Source: Taxawa tesnikishii (nom. ined.)
Taxonomy: Eukaryota; Ascomycota; Dothideomycetes; Dothideales
Direction of reading: 5' to 3'
DNA: 64,000 bases
Assembly (NCBI GenBank): GCA_030247885.1
Contig: JAPDRO010000011.1
Coordinates: 1-64,000 of the forward strand
Positions 1 through 11,540 of this stretch are shown here, piece by piece. The translations under genes and the position numbers were made by a program. Position 1 is the stretch's first letter. Each line of letters opens with the position of its first letter. The notes beneath the pieces are model-generated. The model was given only the letters and a program-made list of their open reading frames with translations, did not search any database and was not told where the DNA came from.

Positions 1-100
1 AACCCTAACCCTAACCCTAACCCTAACCCTAACCCTAACCCTAACCCTAACCCTAACCCTAACCCTAACCCTAACCCTAACCCTAACCCTAACCCTAACC
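1..100. repeat. Telomere repeat (AACCCT)n, chromosome end
   Basis: About 16.7 perfect tandem copies of AACCCT begin at the first base. This is the C-rich strand of the TTAGGG telomere used by most filamentous fungi, so the left edge of the window is a true chromosome terminus. No degenerate units are seen inside the array. Confidence 0.98.
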
Positions 101-140
101 CACTCACTCACTCACTCACTCACTCACTCACTCACTCACT
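101..140. repeat. CACT simple repeat abutting the telomere
   Basis: Ten perfect copies of the tetranucleotide CACT follow the last telomere unit directly. Degenerate CTTA/CTCA units continue to about 180. This is the start of the subtelomeric sequence, and it keeps the C/A/T-only composition of the telomere strand. Confidence 0.95.
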
Positions 141-1312
141 CTTATTCTTACTCATTCTTACTCTCACTCACTCACTCTCTTTTCAATGTTTTTTTCTCTT
201 TCTACTTTATTTCTTTCTTTCTATTTTATCTCTACTTCTTTTATTCTTCTTATATCTTATTACTCTACTACTTTATTACTTTACTACTCTATTACTCTAC
301 TATTCTATTACTCTACTATTTTATTACTCTATTATTTTATTACTTTACTACTTTACTACTTTATTATTTTATTACTTTATTACTATATTTTTATTACTTT
401 CTTATTCTTTTTAAATATTACTTTAACTCTACTAATTTATTATTCCATTCTTATATTACTATATCTCTATTACTTTACTCCTTATCTTTTACTATAAATC
501 TCTTATTTTAACTTTTTTCTTTTATTTCTTTTCTTTCTTTTATTTTATCTCTTCTTATTTTCCTATTTTTTACTTTTATTCTATTTCTATATTATTATAT
601 CCCTATTACTTAAACTTTCTTTCTTTATTCCTTCCTTATTATAACTCTTATTTTCTAACTTACTTATTTTATTCCTTCTCTTTTTATTACCTTTTCTTTT
701 TATTATCTTCTCTTTTTCTTTTATATTATCCTCCCTTACTTTACTTTCCTTTTTACTTTTTTTCTCTTATTCTTAACTAATCTCCTTTTTCTTTTTATAT
801 TCCACTATTTTACTTTAATTTCTTTTACTTTACTATTAAATCTATTAGTTTTTCTTTTTCTTTCTTTTATCTTTTTTTATCTTAAGAGATATATCTTTTT
901 CTCTTTAAAATATTATACTTGTTATAGAGAGAAATATTACCTTTTTTTTGAAAATCCTATATAGAGAAATATTGTTCCTTTCTTTAAAACTTAGCTTTTC
1001 TATGATTATCGTCTTCTTCATTTATATACTTACTTTTTACCCTTATTTATCTAAACCCTAACTCTTAGTTCTATATTATCCTATATAATCCCTAAGGTTT
1101 AAGAAGAACTTTATTATACTTTAGGATTCTTTCTTAACTTCTTTATAACTTAGCTTAAGTCTATTTAACTAAGTTACTTTCCTTATCTATTAGACTTCTT
1201 CTTAACTACTCTAACTAACTTATTATTAGGCGTTTACTTTTTGTTAGGACTCTTTCTTGCTTGTCGGAGCTAGTAAGGACCTAACGTATTTACCTCTTAA
1301 GCTATTATCTAT
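141..1312. other. Subtelomeric pyrimidine-rich tract, G-free for its first 700 nt
   Basis: From base 1 to 847 the + strand contains one G (position 188); 189-847 has none. The tract is built of T-rich, CTTT, TTACTA and TATTACT motifs. After 848 G returns gradually and the sequence becomes ordinary AT-rich DNA up to 1312. A 103-codon open frame at 186-497 is a by-product of this composition (only F, L, S, Y, I, T residues) and is not called as a gene. No other gene is seen. Confidence 0.85.
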
Positions 1313-1412
1313 TTTTTTCCTTCGCTACTTCTTCTGTTTTTTCCTTCACTACTTCTTCTGTTTTTTCCTTCACTACTTCTTCTGTTTTTTCCTTCACTAC
1401 TTCTTCTGTTTT
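1313..1412. repeat. 24-bp tandem repeat, four copies, downstream of the helicase stop
   Basis: Four 24-bp units run from 1313 to 1408; each is six T, then CCTTCACTACTTCTTCTG. The first unit has CG in place of CA at one position, and a partial fifth unit follows. The array ends about 45 bp beyond the stop codon of the minus-strand helicase gene, so it lies in or just after its 3' UTR. Confidence 0.9.
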
Positions 1413-1455
1413 TTCTTATAGGTCGTTGCTATTAGTTGTCTCTGACCTCGCTATC

Positions 1456-4400
1456 TTAGAACGACAATAAAGCCTTTGCCGCTACTCTGACTCCCTGTAC
1501 CGCCATTCCGCCTCCAAATCTTGTCTCCTCTCCCAACCAGTCAAAGAAATCCTCCACCCCGGCGAATCTGCGCCGGAAGTGGTCCTCTAGCCATCTGGCT
1601 CCTCCGGCGCTCACGAATATCCCGTAACAGAGCGGCAGGACCACGTCTCCGTGCTCACACGCTTCTTCCTTACTGGTCTTGCTGAGCTCAGCCCTTTGGC
1701 AGATGGACTGAGGGTTTAGGCACCAGAAGCAGCTCGTGTACGGACGCAACCACTTTCGTCCGCGTGTCTCGTGCCGCTGCCGTACTCGACTGCGCTCGTG
1801 AAACACCTCATGCCGCCGGGCACACTTGGAGAACTCGTGCTTCCATTCCTCGTCCATCGCACGGCAGAGCAAGCATGTCCCGCGCACGCTGGCCAGGTCC
1901 AGACGGTAGTTGACAAGTTCGGAGTGAGCCTGCAGCCGCTCTTGCTGGATGAGATCGAGTCCGGTGTGGGCGGTCTGCCGTCTTGTCGCGTCCGAGGCTG
2001 CGATTGATCCTCGTGAGCCGCTTTGCAGACGTCGCAAGCCACGTCTTCCGGCATGCACCACCTTCGGTGCTGAGCGAGATCGAGGTGTTCGCTCAGCGAA
2101 GTTCGGAAACATTGCTCGCCTCGTAAGTACTTGTGCACGGCCTGCTTGTCCCGTCGCTTGCGAAGTGACACGTCGTCCCTGCAGCTGCCCGTCTGCTCCG
2201 AACCGACGTCGACGTCGTCTTCGAGCTGTGCCTGCCACGTCGCCGGCAGGAGAACCATCGAGTACGCCTCCATCCCGTCGCGGCCGGCCCGACCCGACTC
2301 CTGCGCGAAGGTGACCAACGAGTCCGGCTCCCCTACGTTCATGACCAGACGTACATGAGCGTGGTCGAAGCCTTCGGCAAGAGCGGTCGTGGCAACGAGA
2401 TACGGGCGGTCGGAGGTATGGATCCAGCGATCAACGATGAGCTTCTTCTGTTCCGGCGTTCCGCTCTTTGCGGTGTATGCAGCACAACCAAGCAGTTGGC
2501 ACAGGCTGTCCGCGTCCTCACACGTTCGGACGTATAGGACGATCTTGTCACGGGAATGATCGAACAGGTCGGAGTCGCGCCACGCGTCTTGCGCTTCGAC
2601 CGCACTCTGCTCCAGAAGGCTGCCTTTGCGAGGGTCTGCCCTGCGGACCATGTAGAATATGTTGGGTCGGTTGCTCGATGCTCTGATGGTTGTCGGACGG
2701 TAGAGGTAGTTGCGCTCCTCAAACTCCTCTTTCATGGACGGAGGCAGTGTGGCTGTCAGGTAGACAAACTGCGTCCTGAGATTGCGGACCGCAGTAAGGT
2801 CGACGATGCTCGATCGGTAGTCAACGGCAGTCACCGTCAGGTGGCATTCGTCGATCACGATTCGATCGAGTTTCTGCTGGACGATCAGGCTTCGTGCGTA
2901 TTTCGTGAAGTGTGTTGTGGCCGCAGCCTCAACGCTGACGATTATCAGCGATGCTTCTCGACTTTCTCCCGGCAACCATTCGAGGTGAGCGATGTTCAGT
3001 TCCCGTATCCGCCGAAGCAGGTCTGCCCGAAGGGATACGAGCGGCACGATGAGGATGGTGATCCCGGCATCAGGCAGCGTACACGGCAACATGAAGGACA
3101 GGCTCTTTCCGGCTCCGGTTGGCAAGATGGCCACCACCTGCTCCGTCCACGACATGATCGTGGTGAGGGTCTGTTCCTGCTCCCTCGATTTCCACATCAT
3201 TCTCTGGTTGCCGTAGAGCTTTCTGAGCCCTTCCAGCAGAGCCTCTGCCGACCACGGTTTGCGGGGCCGATAGACACCCTTGGCAAGTCGTTCCTTCAGT
3301 CGACACTCTTCTCCGTCCCTCTTTCGCTTCTTGCCTTTTAGCATCGTCTCCACTCCCCAGAAGTCCTGCCACAACGTTGACGCGCGAAGTCCCATTCGGA
3401 TCAGCCCGTCCCACACGTTGCCGAAGGTCGCTCCCGTCTGATTGGCATACGCCCTGTTGACCGTGCGTGTCTTGTGGTTGCGCTGTCTCGTCATCGCTCG
3501 GATATCCTCCTCCATCTCCTCGGCGTCCTCGTCGTCTTCGTTGACTTCGAAGCAGCCTATGTTGCTCGCAAACTTGGTCTTGACGATGGCCACGCTCATC
3601 TGGCGCCAGTTGGAAACGTGAAGCCGGGGTGTGCACGCCCGAGCACTGGCTTCCTCCAGACAACGACTCAACCGTCCTTCGCCCCACACCTTTCCGTCTT
3701 TCTCCCACAAGAACGAGGAGAGCAGTGCCTTTGGTGATTGCTGCCGCAGAAAGACCTGTCGTAGCGGCACGACATAGACGAGGTAATCCAGCAACAGGTC
3801 GCCCACCGGATTGGCGAGAAACCGGATGTTTTCCTTGTACCTGCCCGTCTGCTGCTGACCTTTGTGGTATTTGACATGTATCATGACACGATCGTGGCGG
3901 AGTGTGATGGATCGTCGTCGTTGCGTGTTCCGCCAGGTCATGGAGAAGAACTCGCTTTCGCGGATGGGCTGACCGCCACTGATGTGAACGAGGACACACA
4001 AGCGTTTCAAGAACTCCTGCACAGTTGCCTCGTAGCCGGCTAGCGCACTGTCCCTCCAAACGAAGCCGCTCGCTGATCGACGGTCTTGCTGAAGGAAAAG
4101 GCGGCACAGTTGCTCGGAACGCTCAACGGCGGCCAACAGAGCTTTGTCCGTCCCCCTCAGCAGGAGAGCGTTGTCACGATGCTGGATCAAGCTCCAGCCG
4201 ACGGTATCGACGTTGCCGCTATCTCTAAGCGCCCAAGACTGCATGCGGCGTAGGTCCTTCTGACCCAGCAGCAAGTCGTCGTACAGTAGCCGTTCGCACT
4301 CACGGTATTCGGAGAGCAGTAGCGTGGGGATCTGGTCCATACGCAGCTCTGTATCTTCGTATGTCAGGACCTGTTCGCTTTCGTCCCAACAGGCCTCATG

Positions 4401-5889
4401 ATCACCCACGCTGTCCTTCGAGATGCGAAACAGCAACAGGCGCCAGCGGAGTATCTCCCCATCGGCGTCTCGGCCGTCTGCTGCAGATAACTCTCACAGC
4501 ATTCCTTGACGAGCGCGAGCGTTTCTCCCCACCCTGCCGCTCTTTGCGAGCACAGTCATAGAAGATCAGCAGCTGCGCGACCCATATCATCGCAGACAGA
4601 CTGCTGTTGAAGTTGCCGGGTTCCATCCAGCCTTGCGTAGACGGCTTGATGCTTAGCATCGCGCAGAAGCTCACTATTGGCGAGCGGTACCGTCGGGCTC
4701 CGGTAGTGTGACGGATAACGAGCATCCATAACTCAACCAGCCCATCTCTCAGTTGGCCCTTGATCCCTTCACCCGTGCCCGTCGCTCCCCGTTCTGCTAA
4801 CCGACGGAGGTTATGCCACACCACCCTTTGCTTGTCCGTCGGTTCGATCACGTCCTCTGGCCGGATCGTCTCCTCCGAGTCAGCACTGAAGTGGTACTCG
4901 TCACAGATCGCCACTCGCTCCAGGTACGACAGGAACTGTGACGCCAGCTTGAAGTAGACCTTGAGCGTGCCGGGCTCCTTGTAAGGATCGAACGGCCGAA
5001 CCTTCCCAATCGACTCGACCTGCGACGACTGGAACCGACTGAGAACGACGCGACATGGCCAAGTGAGCATACAGTCGGGTCCGTCGAAACACCAGCCGTG
5101 CGCCTCCCTGAGCACGTCCTCCATCGCATCGACGATCGTCCGCAGAGGACATCCTTCGTCTCGCGAGGGCACGGCGATCGCTGCTCGGATCTCGTCTTTC
5201 TTCAAGCCGCAGACATGGTCGACGATGCCGGTCTCTCTGAGCCATGGTACCACGGTAGAACGATGCTCGTCGAATCCGCGGACACGGTTGGCCGCAGATG
5301 CGGCGTCGCGCTCTGCCTGAAGGATGTCTTCTTCTTGCGTCCGGAAGAAGTCACGCTGGTGACCGGCTCGCCTCCGACCGCAAATCTCCAGGTCCGCTAC
5401 TTGGACCTCGAAGTACCTCTGCCAGCTTCCGACCTTGAAGAAACGCTGACAGGCGCGGTCGCAAGACCACAGCTTGTTGTGGGTATGGACCTGCTTCAAA
5501 CGAGCATCGCCGCCTCGCTTCTGTCCGTTGACCCAGCCGTGTTGCCGCTCACAATGATCTTGCATGCCACGCGGAGTGCGGCATATATAGGGACAAAGCC
5601 TGCCTTCGCCATCTTTCCCGCCACACTTCAAGCCGTCGAAGTACACCGGAAGTCCCGTTACGGGAGGCTCTGTTGCTGCTGGATAGATGACATCTGCCTC
5701 GACTTGCGCAAGTTCGGTAAAAGACCCGACTTTGGCAATAATGTCCCGCCGTTGTTGTAAGCTGAGACGCTTGTGATGCACACGAAGATGTTTGGCGAGC
5801 TGCGAAGGTACGACTGCATACTGACAATGGATGCAAACAAGGATGCGGTGCTGGGCGACTACTTGGAAGAGACGATGAAAATCATCCAT
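1456..5889 (-). CDS. TLH: Telomere-linked RecQ-type helicase (TLH family) with N-terminal C2H2/OrsD-like region, frame interrupted
   Basis: Predicted ATP-dependent DNA helicase of the subtelomeric TLH group, transcribed toward the telomere. The protein begins at 5889 (MDDFHRLF). Its first part has C2H2-like fingers (CIHC...HLRVHH near 5800, CPYIC...HCERQH further on) and resembles the OrsD/DUF3505 family. A central region of unclear fold follows. The helicase has motif I LPTGAGKS (about 3105-3130), DECH box IDECHL (about 2840), motif III YLTATLPP, and motif VI QESGRAGRDG (about 2265-2290), followed by Cys-rich C-terminal sequence to the TAA at 1456. Total span is about 1,478 codons, usual for TLH. 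The frame changes three times, at runs AAA (4522-4524), GGGG (4457-4460) and CCC (1968-1970, coding strand). Each change behaves as one missing base and homologous-looking sequence continues on both sides. It is therefore either a decayed gene or one with under-called homopolymers. Confidence 0.9.
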
Positions 5890-6345
5890 CTGAGTCTTGG
5901 CTTGCCTTCACGGCTGCCATACTTGCGAGGCCAGACATAGCTATATTACCTTTCTAAGGATTTAAAGGATCCATGTGATGCTCAGGATCAATTGTTTAGA
6001 GCGTACTGATCACGTCGCATAGACACAGGGCTGGTCTTTGTTTGGAGAGGCCGCCCTGCGAAAATGCGGGAGTGGCCTATGCACAAGGCGCCTCATCTTT
6101 TTCCTTTTAAGACCGCCGCCCTTGATGTTCCATGTATATGGCATATATATGAGTGGTGTTTGGCATGCAGAGAGAATAACCTTATGACAGTATAGTGTGT
6201 GGGTTTCGAGAAGGTTGGGGCTCGGGAAGGCAAACGAATCGTGGTCAACAGGTGCAAACGAATCGTGGTCGTTCCTCTAACCCTTAGGGTTATAGCCCAC
6301 GCAAAAGCAAACGAATCGTGGCCATTCGTTTGACTTCTACGAGTA
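5890..6345. promoter_or_regulatory. Upstream region of the helicase gene
   Basis: This 456-bp stretch of normal composition lies between the helicase start codon and the RIP-altered DNA, so it is the likely promoter and 5' UTR. It carries three copies of GCAAACGAATCGTGG (6230-6244, 6254-6268, 6307-6321). A palindrome of two telomere repeats head to head, TAACCCT-T-AGGGTTA, sits at 6278-6292. The third 15-mer forms a hairpin with 9-bp arms CAAACGAAT/ATTCGTTTG at 6308-6332. No second gene is visible. Confidence 0.5.
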
Positions 6346-8980
6346 GTTATTAAATAAGGATAAATTAACCGAATTAACCTTATTTACTTTACGCTTATAT
6401 AATATCCTTATATATACTATATTATCTCCTCCTTAGCTTTTTAAAAAAGAGTACCTTTACTCTTAAGCTAAATTAATAGTATAGTCTAAATTAAATCTCT
6501 TAACTATTTAAAACTTAAAAGTACGTAAGTTTCTATATTAATTAAAGAAAAAGGCTATAAGTACGTTACGAAATCCTAATAAGTAAATTAGTGCGTTATA
6601 GTACTAATTTACTCTCTAGTACCTAGTCTACTAATCCTTATATCTTAGATTTACGTATTAAATCTACGATATATACTTCGATCTATAGTATCTATAGTTC
6701 CTAGTATAACTATTAATATCGCTTATAATAATCTTAATAAGATACTTAATATAATCCTAAGGTACGAGTTCTTTAGTTCTATTAGGATTCCTAGTAGAGT
6801 TACGAGGTATAGACTTAGTAAGTATACTATTACTATAGTTACTACTAAATCTTCCGTACTATATATATAAATTAGTATAAGTATAAGAGATAACGTAGTC
6901 GTATTATACGCTATTATAAAAATGTTTTATTTACTTAAGTTCCTTACTAGGCTTATTTAGCTAGGCTATTACTTATATATTTATTATATTAAAAGTCTTC
7001 TTAATTACGCTTTATAACGCGCTATTAAGTTATTTATCCTTTAAAACCTTTTTATCTTAATTAACTATAAGTACTAATATCTCCTTATTTTCTTCGTTAT
7101 ATATATTATAGTACTATATATATAGGCTACTTACGTTCCTAATTACGCGAGTAACCTTAGGCTTAATATTCTTCTAGAGCCTACTTAAAGATATAACTTA
7201 GTAAAAGAATACCTTTTCGCTAATTTTATTTATCTTTACTTTAATAGTCTTTAGTATAAATATAATAAGGGATAATAACTTACTACTTATAAGTATAGAT
7301 AGTATATATAAACTAATACGCTAGCGCTTAGGGCTCCTATTACTAGCGTTTATAATACCGCTAACTTAAGTAGTAGCTATAAGGAGTAATAACTAAGAGG
7401 ATATAATAACTATAGTAAGCGATAATAATTATCGAACGTTTCTATTAATACCTTCGTTATTACTACGGAGCTTTAAACTAGATATATTTATAATACGTTA
7501 AATTATATTAAAAAGAAATAAAGGTATAATTTACCTTCTTTACTAAAGTCTAGTTTAGTAAGGTTATTACTAAAGGTATAGCGCTATTAAGGAGCAACGT
7601 ATTACTTAATCTTATTATTAACTACGCTAAGCTATTTGCGCGCCTAATATGTTATAATAGTAAGGATACGCTCGCGGCGAAGAGGCTTATTTTCGCGTTA
7701 CTATATATCCTAGTATTTATCGTATATACGCTATATAGTCTTACTACTTAGTATTTTCTACTTTAACTTATACGTTATATTAGTCTCTAGTATACTAGTT
7801 ATTTATAAGTTAATAATATACTCTATAGTTACTACTAAACAAAATAGTATATATAGTATTATATCCTAGAAGAATTTACTAGTATCTTCCTAGTCTATAA
7901 GGCTATAACGTTTATAGTAGACTTTACTTATAATCTCGATAAATATCTTACTTAGGAAATGTTTCGCCTATTTAGTTATTTAGTACTTAGCGTAATAATA
8001 TTAGTATAAGTATTATAATAGTACTTCGTTATTATCTTAGTAAAGAAAAGCTCTTACTTTTCCTTTCTTATATACTTATTACTTAAGGTAATTAGTATTA
8101 TAAGACATATATCTACTAGTAGTATTTCGATTAATATAAGTATTTATCTCTTTATAAGTAATAGTAGAGTAGTTATTATAAGCTATTCTTATAGATTTAT
8201 ATATTTAGATTTACGTTAATACTTCGAGGATAACTAGGAATATTATATACTCTAAAAACTATAGCTCTATATAGGGCGCGTAGTACTTCTATTTCTTAGT
8301 TAACTTCTTACTTAATAGACTAGACGTCTCTCTATATATCTTAAATAAGTTTATCTATTTAGTATTCGTTTTAAGATACTAAGTAAAATCTAGGGTATAT
8401 TATCTCTTAAAAGAAGGTATAATTCCCGAAGTAGAAATAGATATAATATAAAGCTTAACTACTTTATAAACTTAAAATATAGCTAGAAGTAATAATAGCT
8501 TACTTCGACTAATAATCTATTTAAGGTCTTTTCTTCCTTAATAGAAGAGTATTAAAGGTTATATTATTTATATTCCCTAGCGCTCCTTTAGCTCTTAGTA
8601 GCCTTACTTAATACTACGAGATACTCGAACGAGACTTAAGTAGTTAGAATTATAAATAAACGTAACTTTTATTTAAACTAAGTCGTAGTTAATACTATTC
8701 GATTCTTAGGATAACTTAATAGTACTATAATATATAAGAGAGATTTAATAATATATACTAAAGATAAACGACGTATTAAATAAATAGTTAATAAAGTTTT
8801 ATTAAGGTATTAAGATATAATATAATAAAACGAACGCGTTAATATAGTTAAGTTAAATAAAAAGAAGGAGAAAGTTTTATATATATAAATACGTCTTAAC
8901 GCTTCCTTTAGCAATTTATAGTAGTTTAAACTATTTACGTAACTCTTAGTAGCTATATTAATAGTAGCCTTAGTAGCTTC

Positions 8981-9300
8981 TCTAAGACTTATCTTATTAG
9001 TAATCCTAGTAGTACTCCTAGTAGTAATTCTAATAGTAATCTTAGTAGACTTTCTAGCGACTTTCTAAGAATTGCCCTATTAGTAATCCTAGTAGTAATC
9101 CTAGTAGTACTCCTAGTAGACTCTCTAGCGACTTTTTAAGAATCGCTTTATTAGTACTCTTAATAGTACTCCTAGTAGACTTTCTAGTAACTTTCTAAGA
9201 GTTACTCTATTAGTAATCCTAGTAGTAATCTTAGTAGTACTCTTAGTAAACTCTTTAGTAACTTTTTAAGAGTTACTTTATTAGTAATCTTAATAGTTAG
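8981..9300. repeat. Compound minisatellite (units of about 59-84 bp built from 15-bp subunits)
   Basis: About five units begin with TCTAAGA or TTTAAGA and end with CTTTCTAGCGACTT or a close variant. Each contains a varying number of 15-bp subunits related to AGTAATCCTAGTAGT. Unit length varies with subunit number. The copies are diverged and lie in RIP-altered DNA; this could be a repetitive coding region of a dead element. Confidence 0.75.
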
Positions 9301-10858
9301 TATTAATAAAGTAGTATTACTTTCTCGACTATTATTTAATTATAGTACTTATTTACATAGTAAAACTCGTATAATTACCTTAGTTAAGTTACTATAACTA
9401 TCGCCGTTAAAATAAGTATTATAGTAAGTATAAGTTAATATACTTTAAAATAAGTAGTTTAGTAAACTATCTTATATAAAGAGACTATAAGTACTATACG
9501 CTTTATAGTTATATTCGTAAGTACTACTACCTTAAAGGTAGTAAATAATTATAATAGAAGGTAATTTAGGACTTACTTTCTATTAGTATTATATATTAAG
9601 GATATACTTAAAACTTACTATATAAAACTTTAAGCTCTTTCCTTATAAATATCGAATCGAAATAAGTCTCTTTTAATTACCTTAATCGTTAATTATAGTA
9701 GGCCTCTTATCTTCTTAATTTAATTCGATATAATCCGAGGTACTATTTAACTCTTACTTTATAGTTAGTAATTCGACTAAGCGTAATAAAAGTAAATCCT
9801 TTAAGGCGTAATAATACTCTATTACTTTTACTCTAACTCTTATAATCTTATATATAAAGCTAATAGCCTTAAATAAACTACCCTTAAGCGTAACTTATAT
9901 AGGCTCTATAGCTAGGATATAATAGTATCTTTTCTTACTATCTTTACTCTTTATTTCTACGCTTTTAGTTTTAGCTTTATTTCCGTCCTTATTACTAGCG
10001 CTACTAGTAGCTAAGCTAGTTATAGTACGACTTATATTAAAAGTTAATTTAGCATTATTATAAGTAACTTTACGCTTATAGTTACGTTACTTAAAGTTTA
10101 TATTAATTCGATATCTTAACTTCTAAAACGACTCTTTTCTATTATTTATTTATATAAATTATATAATATCGTAGAATCGGTATATTATATTATATTACTT
10201 TAAGACTATAGTAAAGATCTTAACTTTAACGTAGTTTTATATTTCGATTATTATAAAACTCTTTCTAGTAAGACGTAATACTACGAAGATTTTCTCGATA
10301 AAAGTATAAAAGTTATAGTATTTCTAGTCGCTTAGCTATAAGTTCTATTTAATTATTTACGTAACTAATTAACTACTATTTTTACTAGTATTCTTTAACT
10401 TATAAGTTAAAGTTATAGTCGCATTAGGGGAGTATCTTTATAAGAGTATATATAGGTATTAAGTAGAGGCTTAGTTAGTTTTCTTTAACTTATAAGGCCT
10501 TCGGAATTAGCTATATATACCGTCTAGTTACTACTTATATATTCCTCTCGTTTAAATAGTAAATATTCCTCGATATCTTATTTATATTCTTTATACCTTT
10601 ACGATTTAATTATCTTATTAGCTTCGTAAAAGATAGTCCTTATAGGCTATACTAGCGTATATAGGAATTACTATTAGTACTTTACTTTAACTTTATCGAT
10701 AGTATAGACTTAACTCTCTATTTACCTACGTAAAAAGGCCTCTCTTATTATATTAATTAGTAGTCTAATACTAGTAATTTCTATAGAGTAGTACTCTTCT
10801 CCTTTTCCTTTATTATATTATATATATAGTTAAGTAGTAAAGTAAGGTATAATTATAG

Positions 10859-11057
10859 TAGGCCTTATTAATTTTTCCTTTATATTTTATATACTTATTT
10901 ATTTATATTTCTTCTCTACTTTTATACTCTAATAGACTTCCTAGTAGGATTACTAGTAGGACCTTATTAATCTTTCCTTTATATCTTATATACTCGTTCG
11001 TTTATATTTTTTTCTACCTTTATACTCTAATAAATATCCTAGTAGAATTACTAGTAG
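10859..11057. repeat. Tandem duplication of a ~99-bp unit
   Basis: Two adjacent, clearly related copies (10859-10957 and 10958-11057) each begin AGG(A)CCTTATTAAT and end CTAGTAG(G/A)ATTACTAGT. They lie inside RIP-altered DNA. A related pair of about 80 bp, sharing GGTATTTCTTCCTTTT and AACTTACTACGTA, occurs at 11645-11710 and 11762-11840. Confidence 0.75.
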
Positions 11058-11438
11058 GGCTTACTTACTCCCTTGTTTATACTTTATAAACTTATTTCTT
11101 TACTTTTATTTTATACTTCCTTACTAATAAAGTCTTCTATCTAGTTACTACCTTTCCTCCCTCTAGCTATATTTATATACTTATCCTTTATTACTACTTA
11201 TCTTATTCGCTTTACTCCTTTATTACCTTAGTACTTAATAGTTACTACGTTTTACGTTACGTTTTCTTAAGCCTTTTAGATTTATATTAGTATAAAGACT
11301 CCGTTTATATTATACGTTACGTATTAGTTAATAACGCTATCTTTAGCTACTATTATAATATTACTCTTTCGTCCTTTTACGCTTATATAAGTCGTCTCTA
11401 TATATATACTAATTACTTCGTATTATTACTTTCTCGTT

Positions 11439-11540
11439 ACGCGTATTACTATCTTCTTATTACGCGCATTATTACTTTCTATAATACGCGCGTTACTATC
11501 TTCTTATTACATACGTTACTACTTCTATAATACGCGCGAT
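11439..11540. repeat. Short imperfect tandem repeat rich in ACGCG
   Basis: Three to four units of roughly 20-36 bp share TACGCG and TATTACTTTCT or CTATCTTCTTATTAC. They lie in otherwise featureless RIP-altered DNA. The CpG-rich core has survived because this RIP spared CpG. Confidence 0.6.

Noticed and set aside
186-497. 103-codon open frame on the + strand beside the telomere
   Set aside because: Only F, L, S, Y, I, T-type residues from a G-free low-complexity tract; no start context or domain.
1771-5760. Several + strand open frames of 60-261 codons across the helicase locus
   Set aside because: They are antisense shadows of the minus-strand helicase; Arg/Ser-rich with no recognisable motif.
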